Assembly (NCBI RefSeq): GCF_036417845.1 | Contig: NC_090020.1 | Span: 35,262,425 to 35,326,424 of the forward strand | Direction of reading: 5' to 3' | DNA: 64,000 bases | Source: Apteryx mantelli | Lineage: Eukaryota > Chordata > Aves > Apterygiformes > Apterygidae | Shown: positions 1 to 14,659 of the stretch, piece by piece | Numbering within the stretch: position 1 is the stretch's first letter | How the letters are laid out: each line of letters begins with the position of its first letter | Notes under the pieces: generated by a model | What the model was told of the DNA's origin: nothing | Databases searched by the model: none | What the model saw: only the letters and a program-made list of their open reading frames with translations | Position numbers and translations under genes: made by a program

Positions 1-3000
1 CCTATGAATAAAACTGGAAGTTTTAAAAAAATATTGAAAGCCAGAAGAGGGAGCTTTAGCATGTGTCAAATAACCCAAAACATACCACAGAAGAAGAAAC
101 ATATTATGCTGGAATTTATGCTTTCACTACAAGTAAGAATTTTAGCTAATTGTCTTCTATAAGGGTGATATGAGACCTATGAGAATCAATGATACTCCCA
201 AAGAAAGGAAAGTGTGCTACAAAAACGCTAAGGAAATTCCCAAGGGAAAAAAAAAAACAAACAACTTTAAAACCACACATTTCTTTGTAACTAAACTAAG
301 GGAAAAGCATTAATTAGAAATCTCTCAGATTTTCTAATGAGTAACAAATAAGAGTGTTAAGAATTAAGGCTTATGTCATTTTTCTTTCTGCCGATGAAAA
401 AATGCCAACTGCTTTCCTTAAGCTCTTCCTTGCCTCTCAAAATCATAAGTCATGGGAAAGATTCATCCATACATTACAGCTAACAGAGCAGGCTCTGCCC
501 GCAGACAAAGTCAATAGCTGCTTGCAGCAGTAGGTCTCTCCAGAGAGCTCAGCAGTCACGGCCTCCCTATTTTACAAAAGCCAAGCTTGACTGCCCCGCA
601 GGAGAAACCTGGATGCCTCAGATAGCAGCTACGAGGGCACACTGGCCACTTGAAATAACCGAAGAAGCCACTTGGTCTCCCACTCTCCGATTGCTTCAGG
701 AGCAGTAGCAACACCAAGCCCAATCGGCAAGGGTTCTCCTATTCACTTCTCAACCAGCTCCAACTCCTTTCCAAATTCATGGCTCTCTAGAAAGAGCAGG
801 CTAATGAAAAGTCACTTTTGGCTTAAATTGATGAGAAACATTGATTAACTTGTCCTCAGAACAAATAAATAAATCTCCCTCTGGATTTGTATGTGTTCTC
901 AGAGAGGGAAAAAAAAGAAATCAAATGCACTCAAAGCAGGGTAGGAAATATACTGGTTTTGATGTTTCTCTTAGCTACTGTAAAAGCTTATTCCTCTAGA
1001 AATCAGACACAAAATAATCAATACAAAAGATATTCTGCAGTCTGGGAAAGACTGTGTAGATTGATGGTTTGGTGTGAGATTTATTCACAGGTGTATTCCC
1101 TCTTGTTCAAGAATAAAACATGCAGTAAAAAGAGAAGCACTCTTGATGCCCTTGCAAATGACCATGTGCGGTTCACCAGTCACTTTGGAAGACAGTCTCT
1201 TCAGATCTGGAAAAATCTCAGCTTTCTTACTGTCAGTCAAGTTACCGTTTTCTCCCGTACATGTGGGAAACAAGAATGATTTTCTCTGTTTTGTATTATT
1301 GTGCATTCTGTGCTAAGATTATAGAAAGAACAGCTTATATAAAAATTCTAATTTCGGAGCCAGGTGGAGAAAATTTTACATATATTTCAGTGGCTCATTA
1401 TTTTATGATTCAGCCTGAAGACATTCTTCTCCACAATAATCAATATAATAAATGTGATTTATATGGTTAGAAACATGAGAAAACTTCCTTCCATTGTGTT
1501 GTCATTTCAACCAAACTTGCCTCATGTTCTTTTACAGATCCTAGGTTGAGCAAAAAAGCTCAAGGAATGATTGGTTTTCCTAATCTTTGATGATGCTCTG
1601 GTTGAACAAAGCAGACCTTAATGTAGGCAAAAAGAGCTATTTTTGCAGCTTCTGTGTTCCTAAAGATTGATAATAATCTCTCTCAAATGTCATGACAATA
1701 CTACCAGAAAAGCTACCCTGTAGATTTAGAATTACACTTCTAGAAAGTGTGATCAATAATTTGACAAAAGATCTTTCTTTGCTGAAATTATTTTGAAGAA
1801 AAGGATATTTTCCCCTATCTAAAAGTGAAAATCACTAGGAACAAAGGGGATATACTACTCTTTAAATGTATGCCTTTAAAAACTTACATCACACTGACCA
1901 AATTCATCCCTGACTGCAGTGAAATCTCATGAGGGATAAATGTGGTCCCTGAGGCACTTTTTAGAACTATCTTCCTGTAAAAATGTCAAAAAGAGTGCGT
2001 TGTAGATAAAGAATTCATTTTCCCTTTAACTGCCAAAATCACATAAGATTCAATCAAAAGAGAAACAATTATTACTTTTACAGTGCAAAATCAGAGGATT
2101 AACATTCAGAGTTATAATAAACAGCAAAAATGCATCAAAATACACAAAACTATTTACTACTTCATTTAAAGATGAATTTCACCTTGCTCTCCTTTCCATT
2201 TCCCCTTGCTCTCTTGCGCTAGTAGGAGTGCTATGAAACTTTCATCTGGAGGAGTTAAAGAAAGTATGCACACTGACAGGCAAGAGTCCTAAAATAGTCA
2301 TACTTCCACCCAAGTAAATGACTGTAAAAGCTTAAGGGTTCAATAAAACATTGCACAAAATTTACCCTTAAGTAATTAGGCAAATAGGTGTGACTTTTTG
2401 TATTCAATTTCATCCTCAAATACATGCCTGCATTTCTGCAGGCACAGTCCAGAACCAGCTTTTGAAAAACAGGCCATAAAGAGTAGTAGGCATTTTGTAA
2501 GCACCAGTTTCACATGTCATGGGGTTTCCAGATTACAGATTTTAACTGTGGGATTTTCAAAAGTACAGAATATCTCCCCAGTTGCTCCCAAATAAATCAA
2601 TGCTGACTTCACCATTAACTTACATGGAAAGCGTGGTCAATTTAAAATGGGTGCTTCTGAAAATCTGATTTCTACAATAACCCTGAAATAATTGCAGTGA
2701 AGATCTCTAATGCTTGACAGATTAATAGCACGAGGAATATATATGACAAAACAGGGATATTTTTAATGTAAAAAATGGACTTTTTTCAATCATAAATTAG
2801 GTGACTTTTGGTTGCTTTAATAAATTCAGCAAATGAAATTTAAGCAGTAACACAGATGCAAGCAATTAATAAATCTGAAACAAGAAATCCCTTTCAGACC
2901 TTCAAAAAAAATTGCCACAGGTGACATTTCCAGATGGAGATAGAAGTTTTTGCCCTTCCCTATCATTACAACATAGCAATTTGTCTCCATCCTAGATAGG

Positions 3001-4089
3001 TTAAAAACTCTTGTGACCTCTCCCACCCCTTGTTCTTTCAGAATTTTACTTTAGGGCTATCAGAAAGCCCAGATCTGCAGATTTTGCTTGTCACAATGGC
3101 ATAGGCAATAGAAAAAAGTATGAATAAACTGATGTTTTACTAATTAAGGTTTTATGTTACGCAAGGAAATCAGGCTCCTAAAATAGGATGGCTTTGCCCC
3201 AGGATCCAACCTAAGCAGCAGCTTTGGATCTGGTTGAAAGAACTTATGGATCCAACAATTTTCTAACCCTTGGTGGAGTTCACGGAGGGAAAACTCCTCC
3301 ACTTCGGAGCAAGAACCTGGGCTGTGACAGCCCCCTGCAGAGGGCCCATCAGTCCAGCCAGAAGTTATCTTAGAGAAAATGTGTTACCCTGTGTCTTCCA
3401 TCACATCAGATGGGCACAGTTTCAAGAAAGCTCATTACTGCTCAGTGCAGCACCTCAGGGGATCAGGTTTGGAGCTGGTCCTTTGTTATAATTCAGAGGT
3501 GAAAACAGCAGAGGTGTTGGAAAAACAGAACATTACACTGAATAACAAAATAAGTGCCCCTGCCTTCATATGGTTTGCACTCTATACTCTCAACCTGCTG
3601 ACACAGATTTTCTAATTAAACTGCAAAAAAAAAAAAAGAGTTTAATGCAGCTCATTAAAATATATCTTGTCCCCACACAGCCCAGAATACAGGCTCTTTT
3701 CTCTTTTCTGTATATCATACTATGTGGAAATGTATTTTTGAAAGTCCAATCAATATCAGCCTTTTAAAATTTAGCACTAAATAGGCTGTAGTATAGCAAA
3801 AAACTCTGAAGATAATGGCATATTAAATCTTCTCTCTGAGGAGAGGAATAGTGGCTTTATTCATCTGAAATTTTACAGCGTGGAAGGGCAGAAGGAACTG
3901 CTGCAAAGGTACTGCTGTGCTCTGACCTTCTACGTCACAACAAAGCCAGTAAAGACTAAATTTCTATTTGAATCAAAGAACATGAGAAAAAATCTCAAAC
4001 AAATAGAACAGAAAATCCACCACAACAGCTATTATGTTGTTCAAGTACTTTATTACCTTTGGTGGCACTCTTACCTTCAAATCTGAATT

Positions 4090-4400
4090 TGTCTAGCTTC
4101 AGCTTCCATCCTTTGGGTCTTCTTGTATACTTCACTCTATACTTCTCATATTTCTGACAGACCTTGTTAGCAGATTTCTGTCCCTCTGCAGATGCCAGTA
4201 AATTATAATTCCTTCCCTTTCTCTTTGATAAGCCAAATCTATTTTTCCCTGAAGTCTCTTACCTTACAACAAATTCTTCACTCTTGTGGCTCTTCTCTGA
4301 ATCTCCTCAGACTTATCCTGCATGAGTTTTGAACAGTTGTAAATGAGCCAAGATTCTGAGAAAAGCCACACTAGAGACAAATACAGAACTAACATCTTCT
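4090..4400 (-). mobile_element. Possible ancient CR1-like LINE fragment, antisense
   Basis: On the plus strand this stretch contains degenerate phrases resembling the antisense of an old amniote CR1 3' region, for example a block like 'gtggctcttctctgaatctc' followed by a cytosine-rich stretch about a founder, 'ttgaacagttgtaaatgag'. The match is from memory and heavily diverged, so the boundaries are rough. It could instead be unique sequence. Confidence 0.35.
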
Positions 4401-7400
4401 GTCTTTCTGTTCAAAAATCCCTGATACACTTTATATTTTGGTTTAGGTAATTAGGTGAATATAATTGAAAGCCTCTGTACTAATCTGATGCAGAATCAGG
4501 ATGAACTATACTTCATAGGTAGCATTAAAATGATGTTTTACACTATAATTATCTAATAACTTGTTCATTTTCAAATCTCCTAGCTAATAGTGAAAGAATA
4601 ATAGGCCAAAAATGTTAAAAATAAGTCCAGTACTTTGGAGACTGGCTTTTTGTGGAAATAGACTTACTAAGAACAGAATGAATCAGCTAGTCTCCAAACG
4701 TCTCTATTATTAACATGATATGACTCTTGACCTTTACAAGATAATCTGATGTATTGTATAAAGTAATGAAAAAATTGCCTTACTGCACAGAGTGCTTAGC
4801 TGCAAGTGCGCAGCAAAACACAGTGTACAGTCCTTAGGAATGCACAACAACGAAAGCACTACGTAAATCTTACGAAATGGTAAACAGGGAAAAAATAAAT
4901 ACAATAGAAACCAAGTAGTCATACCTGAAGAAGTCATAAAAATAACCCAGTAGATTATTAGCTAGTAAGTCTTCTGCCTCAAGCCAAGAAAATTAAGTTC
5001 TCCAGCTCTTGAATTTTCAAGTTCAAAATGGGAAGAACAGAAAGAATCTTTTCTCTTTGCCAGGTATAGCAAACAGTTTAACTGCAGAGGAGATGTAAAG
5101 GAAAACTTTAAAATAAGATTTCATTTTACTAAAATCTTTACTGCCCAGAAAGGGCTCAGGTGCAGTCAAGCATATTATGGAAGTGACAAGACCATCTGAA
5201 CATATTACGTTTCACCTTTCATAGAATTGACAAGTGCCACATCATTTTCTGCTTTCAAACTAGTTTGCTTACGTAGCCTCTGACTAACACTGACGTCTGG
5301 ATCTGAACAAAGTAAACGTGCAGGTGACGCGGATCCTGTTAGAAAACAGTCTCTCACCAAGGTATAGAGCTGCATGGCACAGTGGATGCTAGCTTGCTGG
5401 ATTATAATGTAATTTTTGCATCTGTTTAAATTGTTGTTGTGGTAAGCGAGAGAAAAAAGGTTAGAGGTACGTGCAAAAGTGAACCGTGCTTTTTGCTTTC
5501 CTTCCACTGGGCCTTGTCAAAGACGATGCTTGCCATGATGTTGAATAACAATAAACACAGTTAATAAAGAAGACTGACTGAATATGAAAATAAATGAAAA
5601 TAAAACCAGACTAAGACCATGGGCTTGTCTGGAGTTTTCCCCCTCTGATTTTGATAATGCTTCAGATTAACAATTGTCAACACATTCTTGCACAAATGAA
5701 GAAAATCCCCATTGCCACAGTTCCATCCATTTTTCTAAGAAAGGCTGATGGAGATCCACAGAAATGCAGAGCGGTACAGCTGGTGTCAAAACAGAAATAC
5801 ACATTTTTCATCATAATTCCACCCAGTCAGTTGTGTCTATTATAGCCCAGCTCTTTGCAAAACTGACCGTGTAATCTCTGCTTAGATGCCTCTGGTGAAC
5901 AATGCATTTCCTGTAGAAATCCATCAAAACAAAGTGATTTCTAATAACTTCTACCTGTGTTAGCTCCAGAGTAGCCATTTCAGAGAAGGCGCTGCCACAG
6001 GGAGACAGCAGAGGAGTCAAAGTGGAAAACCCACATAACAGTCTATGGTCAGTTATTTTCTTTGCCAGCCCTAGTGACCTGAAGAAAAGCCAAAAAGAAG
6101 GCAAGAATGAGAATGTAGGTATTAAAGGATGAATAGATCTGCCACTTCCTGATGATATCAAACTTCTCTATTCCATAATAACAATTTTTACCTAATACAT
6201 CACTTGGAGACTAAGCTGGCACAGTGTGGTTTGGCTTGATCTGTATGCGGCCTTTTCAAGAGAACAGACTTTTTTAAAAAAAACTTCAAAAAAGCTGAAG
6301 GATACATCTTAATTTTCAGTGTTTGCTTTGTAAACCATTCCCGCAACTTGAGATCATTAGTGCAGATTTTCTTGGACACACTCAGAAGATTATATGACAA
6401 ATCACAGCAAGACAGGAAAATCAAGAGGATTTTTCTTTCCCTCGGGATTATCCTGGTGTTAGGATAATCTTTGTACTTACTATGAATTAAGCCCATTTTT
6501 AGATTATAAATATAATTACCTTCCACTAGTGAGCAAGTTGGGTTTTTTTCTATCACTGCACTTAAAAGCATCCATCCTTATGAATGCTTGTTAAGGAAAA
6601 TGAGGGTAGTTTTCACATGACTCGAGTTCCACCTTGTCCCCTTTATTCACCAGTGAGCACCATCTGAAACTTTATCCAGCACAAAAAGACATCTAGCAAC
6701 TAAACAGTTTCCTGAAGTAAACATTTCATTAACCTTTCCAAAGTGAACAGTTTCTCCCAAGAGAGAAAGTATGTTTCAGATAAAAGATAAAAGAACACTG
6801 AAGCAGGGTACATGATCAAAAGAGTTTTCATATTAAAGACTAGAAGGCAGATATCAATAGCGCAGAAGCCTAAGAGATTCAGAAGTAGGTGATTACATAC
6901 CAAAAATTCCACCTTTCTGCTAGCATCCAAATCATAGCCAAACTCCACTAGGAAAACAGCTGGCTGGAAGCCATTTTTTATTTTTAGACAAAATTTTTAG
7001 ATAAAAGGATGCTACAGCTACAGTTGTGCTGTTCACATATCCTTTCACTCCAAAGATAGCAATTTTCTCAGAAGAGGTCATTCTTCACATATCGAGGAGC
7101 ACTTCAGTAGCAGCCTTCAGCAACTGCGGCCCAGTTTTCCACCTGGCATTTTCGGGGTGCTCTGCCACCACCCTGGATCAGCAAAGAACATGGTCAGCCG
7201 TCTATACCAAGCCTACGCTGAATGTGAGTTAAAAATATCCCCCCTGCCCCTCCTACATGCCCCTCTGGTGATTTATGTCACTTTTTTTTCTTTTGGTAAA
7301 AGCTTTCTCACCACCAGCGCTGTGTTCTTCTCCTGCTTGTTGCTAAAGGGCCCACAAAAAAGCACGGACTATGGAAAGAAGAATAAACAGTGAGGACAGA

Positions 7401-10400
7401 ATACACACAAGCGTGCTTCCAAATATGCTAAGCAAACAAATGGGAACAGGCCTGTTTCCAAATATCTCTATTACAAGAAACTTAAGACTCTTCCTATAAT
7501 AACGATAGATGAAACATTTTCAGTATGATTCCTTTTTTAGAATCCCTTTATAATTAAAAGCTAGATTTTATCCCATCTTTTTTTTTTTTTTCTCCACACC
7601 AGCTTTTTGCCAGGATAAAACATGACTTTACAGTCCAGAATACTGCAAACGTTTTTTTTTAACTTATTTGTTTGTGTTTCATTCTCTTACATTTTTCTTC
7701 GTATTAAGAAATAACAAACTCTGAACACTGAGCTTCATATAAGAACATGTCTCCACCTACTTGCAAGAAAGAGACCTGATGGAAGTAACAAAGAATAAAC
7801 TGAATAATGGGATTTGGAGAGTATCATCTGGTGCATGAGGACAGAAACATAGGCAGCTTGTGGTGCCATCTGTACCCACCCTCGATGCCCTGAGCTTTTG
7901 AGTATTTTTTCCCCTCGTTGAAGGCAATGTGAAATGATGAAATGGGAAACAAACAATAGTGGATAGGCAGGAGGGGGTAGAGTTTTAAAGCATTTGAAGG
8001 TGAGGATAAAGTACTTGAAATGAGTGCGACGCAGGGAACCATACAGGGATTTTAAAGAGGTGTTAGTATAGTCCAGACTATTGACAGATTAAGTTATTAT
8101 AGAAGCTTCATTTTCAACATACTTGATGGTTTGAAGTGAATAAAAGACATTTCAAATTGAAGTTAAAACTAAGCACACAGAACTGGAGAAACAAAAGAAA
8201 TCCTATAAGCAAAGGTTATTACTTCAGAAACTATTTCTGTTCACTGTCCTTTCTATTTTCTTGTTAAGCTACACAGGAGCCTTAGCTGTGAAATATTCAA
8301 AAGTGTCCAGCCCCACTGAAATCCAATTTCTTTTTCTATTTTTAAAATTAAAGGTCTTGAGTCAAACCATGATATATTATGCAATGAATCTGCAACAGGA
8401 AGAGCTGTATAACATTGCCAGCTAGTGGTCATTTGACTTCAAAACACAATAACTCAATTCTATCACAGTTTTAATATTTTTGAAATGTAATAAACCCTTT
8501 TATAGCTGTAGTTTAAGAAGATGACAAATAAATTGCAAACATATTTCCGTAGCTTAGTTATCAGAAGCTAAAAATCTGCATGAAGGTAGCATTTTGTTCA
8601 TAAATATGTTAGTCCTGCATTTATGTTTAGTTTTCCAGTTGAAGAACACATGGACATTTTAGGACCATAACAGCACTGGTTCCCACAGCGCAAGAAACTA
8701 TTATAGTTTAATGTTATTTAATTTTGCTGTCTGTGCCAGTTCTACATATTCTGACACCTGGATATTAATATGGATTTTCATTATGATTGTTGTTGAAAAA
8801 TACTACATAATTAAAAGTGAACTCCCAAAAATGCACAGATGTCAGCAGAACAAACATGAAAGAGATACTAAAGGGGCAAAGAAAATGCAGGAGAGTGCAT
8901 TTATAATAAGGCACACATTTAAAAGTACACTTACAATATTAATAAGACAGATAACTTGTTCTCTAAATCCTCTCTGTAATCTAAGGCCTACCTGCAAACA
9001 TGCTGTTTTATGAAGTAGGGTATAAAGAAACATGATCACCAAGTAATGTAAAATATATGGTAAGAGAAAGTAAAGGAACGGAAAGACCTCATCCTAAGGT
9101 AAATGTCAGATCCTGCAAAAATACACACATGCTTAACTCTGCTCTGCAGATGGCTTCATTGATTACATTTGCTTTGAAAAAATTAAGTCAGCCAGCATTT
9201 GCAAGTCAGGATGTAAAGGCTGTAGAGCACAACATGCATTTTGGAAGCAGACATTTCCTACAGATTAATGGAAGAAAAATTGAACTTCTACGAAATTATA
9301 TGGGAAATTACAACTGATACAAAAAATTAAAGGCATTCCTATGCCTTTATAAACAGCTATCACCAAACAATTTCTATTTCTGGTTAGGGCACTGTTGAGA
9401 TTGACACTATCTCAGTGTCCTATGGATATATCTACCCCATCTTTTGCAAGCAGTTTTAGACTTGCTCTGTTTACACTCTGAGCCACCTGCAATTGGGAGC
9501 TACCTTTGTGTGGCAATAAATCTGAGTCAATTCGGCTTGCATTGCAGCAAGGATTGCTTTTAGGGTCCATTTCTGAGCTAGCTGTGGAACAGGGTAGGAA
9601 CAGCTAGCTCGTAGCAGCAGGGAACATCAGCAGGACCTATCTGCTTTTGCCTGCAAAAGACCAGGCAGACACATCCTAAGAAACAATCCCTGCTTTAAGG
9701 ACCTCCCAGCTTGTGATCTAGTCCTGCAAAGATTTATACACTTGCTCAATTTTATTCTGACTTCAGCAGGACTACTCAGGATGGATAAATACAAACACAG
9801 CAGGCCTCTTTGCAGATGCAGTGTTAATAGCTAGGATAAGTATAAGGTGGGAAGAGAGATACAGAGTCTGAGGGACAAACCAACAGCTGTCTTGAATCTT
9901 GTACAGCCATTAAAATTTATGTAAGGAGTATCTCTAAAGAAACAGGTCTGTCAGTAAAGGCACAGAGTTGTTACAAAAAGAACTGAATATCTGGCCTAAA
10001 CTCAGGATCCTTTAAAATTATCCACTACCGATGATGGAAGAAGCCTTCATTTAGGAGCTTTTAATAAAGACGGGGAAGAGAAGACCTTGAACCCTGCAAT
10101 AGCAATTAAAACAGGCAAGGAAAACACATTCCTTTCAGGCAGAATCTGCACCACTGACTCACTCCAGAGCAGTGGCGCAGTTTGGAAACAGTCCCTCTAG
10201 TTTTCCCTACTTACTGCTCAGGCGCTGTTCTCCAAGTGGTTTTCATGTGCACAGAACAGATTCCCTGGGCCTTACAGCAGGTCCCAGTGTCACAAGATCA
10301 TCCAGTTTGCACTTAAACCTTTAGATATCTCCAAACCATCTGCATGATGGAAACTTTTGGTCCAGGGGACGAGAGTAAGCATAATTCAAAGCAAATCCCC

Positions 10401-13400
10401 TGAACCACACATAAACAGAAACTGAAGTCACAGCGCTAGCCTCCATCAGCTGATCCCCTTCTATTGTGCCAAATTATTTCCTAATATAGAGGAAGCAAAA
10501 GTTATTGAATAAACAATTCAAAGCCAAGGTCAAGCCAAGACTTTGGTCTCCTTTATTCAATGCCGGAGGTCTAACGTGAATCATCAAGTGACACAAACTT
10601 CCGCACAATGCAATTATGCCTAATTTAAGGCAAAACCCATTGAAGATACAGATCCCTGTGACTTCCTTCCCCTTCCAAATGCTGTTAACCATTTATGCTG
10701 TTGTTAGTCAGTGCTAACAGAACATATTTTGAAGCACACACAAACATTGCTCATTAGCAGATTGTTTAATTAGCCTCAGCAGTGTCAGGTACTGTGAAGT
10801 ACATCTGTAAATCTCTCAAGACACAAGCAGCATTGCTGTTGAGCAGTGAAGTTAATAATTCTAGCTGGGCCATTGCCATACTAGGAAGTGCCCAGGGATG
10901 ACTAAATTTTTTTGCTTACTGTCACAGTACCCTATGGAGCCTGTCTCATCTGTTCAGCTTCTGAGATTCTTCTTAAATATTTGCAAAGGTATCCAGCTGC
11001 TGGGAAATGCATATTTTGAAGTTATGTTTCCAGGCAGTCCCCTACATACGTTCTTCTTCCCTCCAAGGATTCTCTGTAGAGCTAACTCCTGTCTTGGGTC
11101 AGACACAGTAGCCTCAGCCTTCTTGTGATCTAGCTGTTTGCCTTATGTTTTTCCCCTGCTTTCAATTACAGGAAGTTTGCTTTTGTTTGTTTGCTAAAAA
11201 GATGTTAGTAGTTCCAGTGTTTTTTCCGTAGCTCAAAACAATGTTTACAGAGTCTAAAATGCTCTAGAGGCTACTGGATTTTCTGATGAAACTCAAATGA
11301 TAGTTTCAAGGTTTGAATTTTGCCAGAAAAAATAGATGTGCTCTACTTTAACAAGGTCTAACTATATACAAACAGATTTTTTTTCTTTCTTTCTACAATA
11401 GCCAGTGAATTAATTCAATCTGCTCCTTGAGAAATGAGCCTTTCCTGATTCTCTTTCAGCTTCTACCCTAAGGCAAGCTTATGATGTACACAGTAGGGTC
11501 ACCAGGCTCTTCAAGCTTTATTCCGTCCTGTGTCAAGAGCTTCCTTTTCTTTTGGAGGGCTTAATACTCCTCATATTGTTCTGGTCCTCTGCCTTTCCAG
11601 CTTCAGAACCAGCACAAAAGTCTGATATGTTCTTAGTACCTTTTCCCCTGGCAGAACTGCAGTATGCTCTTTACTCCCATTCTGGATTGTGTACAGAGAG
11701 GTACTACAAGTCTCAAGTGTCTAACTTGTAGAGCAATGAGCAACTTTCAGAAGGCTGCTTTCAGGCTGACAGTCAGTCACACCTTTCCTGACGCAGTGGT
11801 GTCCATCACTACAAAGAGTGGCACATTTGTCACCTCTTGAACCACGTTGTGCCCACTGTGCTGGCAATCCCCTCCACAGTTTTCACTCTCAACAGGGTGA
11901 AGTCCTTTGCATGTCAAATGCTCATTGATCTCAACTTGTTTTTTACTCTACCCATATCAGTGCTTGATTAGGGACTTGTTTTCCTCCTTCCATCAATAAA
12001 CACCATCAATACACAAACATTTGTTTGCCTTCTTTTGTATAGTTTAAGAGCCTTCCTGCATGCAGGCTTCACTTTTGCATAGAGCAGCGTTCCTAAATTT
12101 TCTGTAATGCAGTTCCACAGCTAGCTCTGAGATAATGGAAAGACTAAAAACAAGTGTTTCAAAGCCAGCTACTGTCACCAATGAAATTATCTTCTGACAG
12201 TCTTCAAGTCTGGTGCCCCCCCCCGCCCCCTGGCTTTGCAGACACAGAAAACAGCACTCTCCAACCATCCCCCACTCTGCTAAAGTGCTGTCAGTCACAG
12301 CAGGGCTTTTAACTCACTCCTCTGTTTCTGGAAAGTTATTATAGCAAAATTCAATGCAGGAAGGCGATTTTTTTTTTTTTTTGTAAAATGATTTCAGATA
12401 CACTCTCAGTCATGTACTAACAAGCACCAAGGCACATGACCAAACATCCTGGCCAGGATCATTTATGCATGACAAGCAACACCATCTATCCAGCTCTCAC
12501 CACATCTCTTGATTTCTTCTTGGTTGACTATGACAAACTGATTTTGGGATGTGCTTTTTATAGTCCTTCAGTGTAGACACTGCTTGGGATCTTTCACCTC
12601 AGTAGCTTGTCTCATCCTTTTTAAATCTTGCACAAAATTCCTGAGATCCATGGTTCTGTTTTCACTAGTTGGGTATTTTATGCCTGCAGTCCTGTCATCT
12701 TGTCACCAGGATTTCAGTTTTCTTCATCTTCCTATCAGGTCATATGAATGAAAGGCTCTAGGCACTGTTATGTATCAATTAGCAGCAAATAGTATATGTA
12801 ACACTGTTTCCTTGTTCTGCTGTTTCTAAGGTTTCACACACTTTCCATTCATAGTTTATTCATATCAATTTTCATATTTTTGCTACAAACCCCTACATGT
12901 TATTTAGATGGATTTTCTTAGTTTGCCTCAATTTGTTCAGTAATTGAGCCATGTTACCCCACAAAGGCATGGCTTCACCCATGTCCAACTCCTTTGAATC
13001 ACAAGTCCGTTTAACACAACAGCTGACTCTTGGCAAAGATATTTTGATATTTCCCACATTTATTTGGAAAACAGGAAAGAACATTCCACTTCCCATCACC
13101 TGCTTTGGCAAATGCTTTCCTACTGCACAGACAGTGAGCATTCTGGAAAGATTTTTTTCTTTTCAGTTCAGTGAAATCCAAACTAATCTATGCACAGACT
13201 GCTCATGCTTAGTAACTTTTGGGAGATGTGAACAATAGGGACTATGTGTGGGTGAGGTGAAATTGATCTCAGTTGCCACCAGTGGCACTTTCAAAAAGAT
13301 TAACACAAAACCACCCTTTTTACTCCCTGTCCCCATTATTGTCTTAAGTAACATCAAAAGCTATGTTTGCATATTGGTAAAGCATCTTTGTGGTCCTTTG

Positions 13401-13562
13401 GGTTGAAGGACGATGTGTGAATGCCAGATATGGAATTTTTTTTTTGGTAGTTCAGTAACCTTTCACTTTAGTGTAGGCATAATATTTTCTCAAAAAGGTG
13501 ACAAGACAGTCTCAGACTAACATCCAGAAAGTGCTTGATGTTTTATCTTAACATTTGAAGGT

Positions 13563-13580
13563 CAGTGCCTTAAGGCACTG
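13563..13580. repeat. 18-bp perfect palindrome
   Basis: The sequence CAGTGCCTTAAGGCACTG is its own reverse complement. No flanking terminal repeats or open frame explain it. It could be a chance palindrome or a remnant of a repeat end; about one such palindrome is expected every few windows of this size. Confidence 0.6.
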
Positions 13581-13849
13581 TCGCAGGATGACTGACTACC
13601 TTATAGTCCTGGACCATGTGGGTTTTGTGTGGTGGGAGGGAGAGGAGGAGGGGGAGAAGGAGATCTACTGCATGACTCCACAACTTGTCTCAAAGATCAA
13701 AATTTACTGCACAAGTTACAACAGTACAAAGCAACAATTCCTATCAACAGAAACTTGCTCACCTGGAATGCTTACTTTTTAATTACACTAAAAGTTATGC
13801 TAACAGTAACTACTTAGTAAACAGAGAAAGCTAATTCATGCTAACTGTA

Positions 13850-14650
13850 ACTACCCAAACAAATGAACCGGGCAAACCAACTCTGACTGATTTTTACCCA
13901 CGTGTTGCCTCAGCAGCCAATGTACCCTCAATCCCAGGGAAGTAACTGAAGGAGGGCACCTGCATCCCTGGCCTGAGGGGCTCTGCAAGTTGGCAGACCC
14001 GCTGCCACCCACGAAGAGTCCAAGACAGCCTCCGGGGCCAACCTGTTTGTACCCTTCAGGGGAAGGTGGAGCTGCTGGGCCAGTTGCAGTTCCCTTCACG
14101 CAGGCGCAGACCTGGCTCTGGGCTGCTGCAGGGCTCAACTCTCCTCCATCGTTGTTGTGACCATCGCACCCACGGTCACGGGTTGGGGGGGGGGGTGGCG
14201 GCCGGCCGAACACCCCCAAGGGCAGGCTAGCTGCCTCGCGCACTCTTCAGCACTGAAGTGACTGTGGATGACTGCTTGACTCTTGCAGTGGGGGTCCCAA
14301 GGAGAGATCCCACAGCTGGGGTAAGGAGGAGTTCATTCCAGTCTGCAATGGGGCCCCAGCAGTGGAAGCAGGTGTTATCTCTCAGGGTCCTGATGAGGGG
14401 GAGACAGCTCTGACCACAGCAATTAACACCGCCCCAGCGGTGAGAGGAGGCTTTTGTCTCTCAAGGTCCTGGGGCCCAAGCAGGCCTTATCTCAAAGTCT
14501 TGACATCCTCTCTTTTGGAGTGTAAAACACAGGAATTCAGGCTACTTGTAACTGGCACCAAATGTATATGTGGGGGGGGGGGAGGGGGAGCTGGAAGCAT
14601 CCCCCCACAGCCACTTTCCAACTCAATCCACATGCTGGGTTTTGTGGACG
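13850..14650. other. GC-rich patch with poly-G runs, possibly a degraded retroelement
   Basis: Composition shifts sharply from AT-rich flanks to GC-rich with many CpG and CCC/GGG blocks. There are pure G runs near 14185-14194 and 14572-14582. Short similar phrases recur internally ('tctctcagggtcctgatg' and 'tctctcaaggtcctgggg'). On the minus strand a 'tttggtgcc' following 'acatataca' resembles an LTR end plus the start of a tRNA primer site, but the primer-site match does not continue, and no paired LTR was found. A 130-codon minus-strand open frame here (14243-13851) has no recognisable domain. Identity is unresolved: degraded endogenous retroelement, small CpG island, or GC-biased unique DNA. 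Confidence 0.4.
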
Positions 14651-14659
14651 GTTGTGCCG

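Larger units (their letters stand above)
1..13840. other. Intergenic region, no gene recognised
   Basis: I read both strands and saw no run of open frame flanked by convincing splice sites and no protein family I recognise. The open frames of 60-130 codons here have no domain-like composition and fit chance in AT-rich DNA. A weak antisense CR1-like stretch near 4.1-4.4 kb and an 18-bp palindrome at 13563 are listed separately. Homopolymer T runs occur at about 7578-7591 and 12370-12382. The region lies downstream (3') of MFSD14B. Confidence 0.6.

Noticed and set aside
887..1279. 130-codon plus-strand open frame
   Set aside because: No domain, no splice context and low-complexity composition; fits chance.
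13851..14243. 130-codon minus-strand open frame in the GC-rich patch
   Set aside because: Pro/Gly-rich with no family resemblance; long frame follows from GC content.
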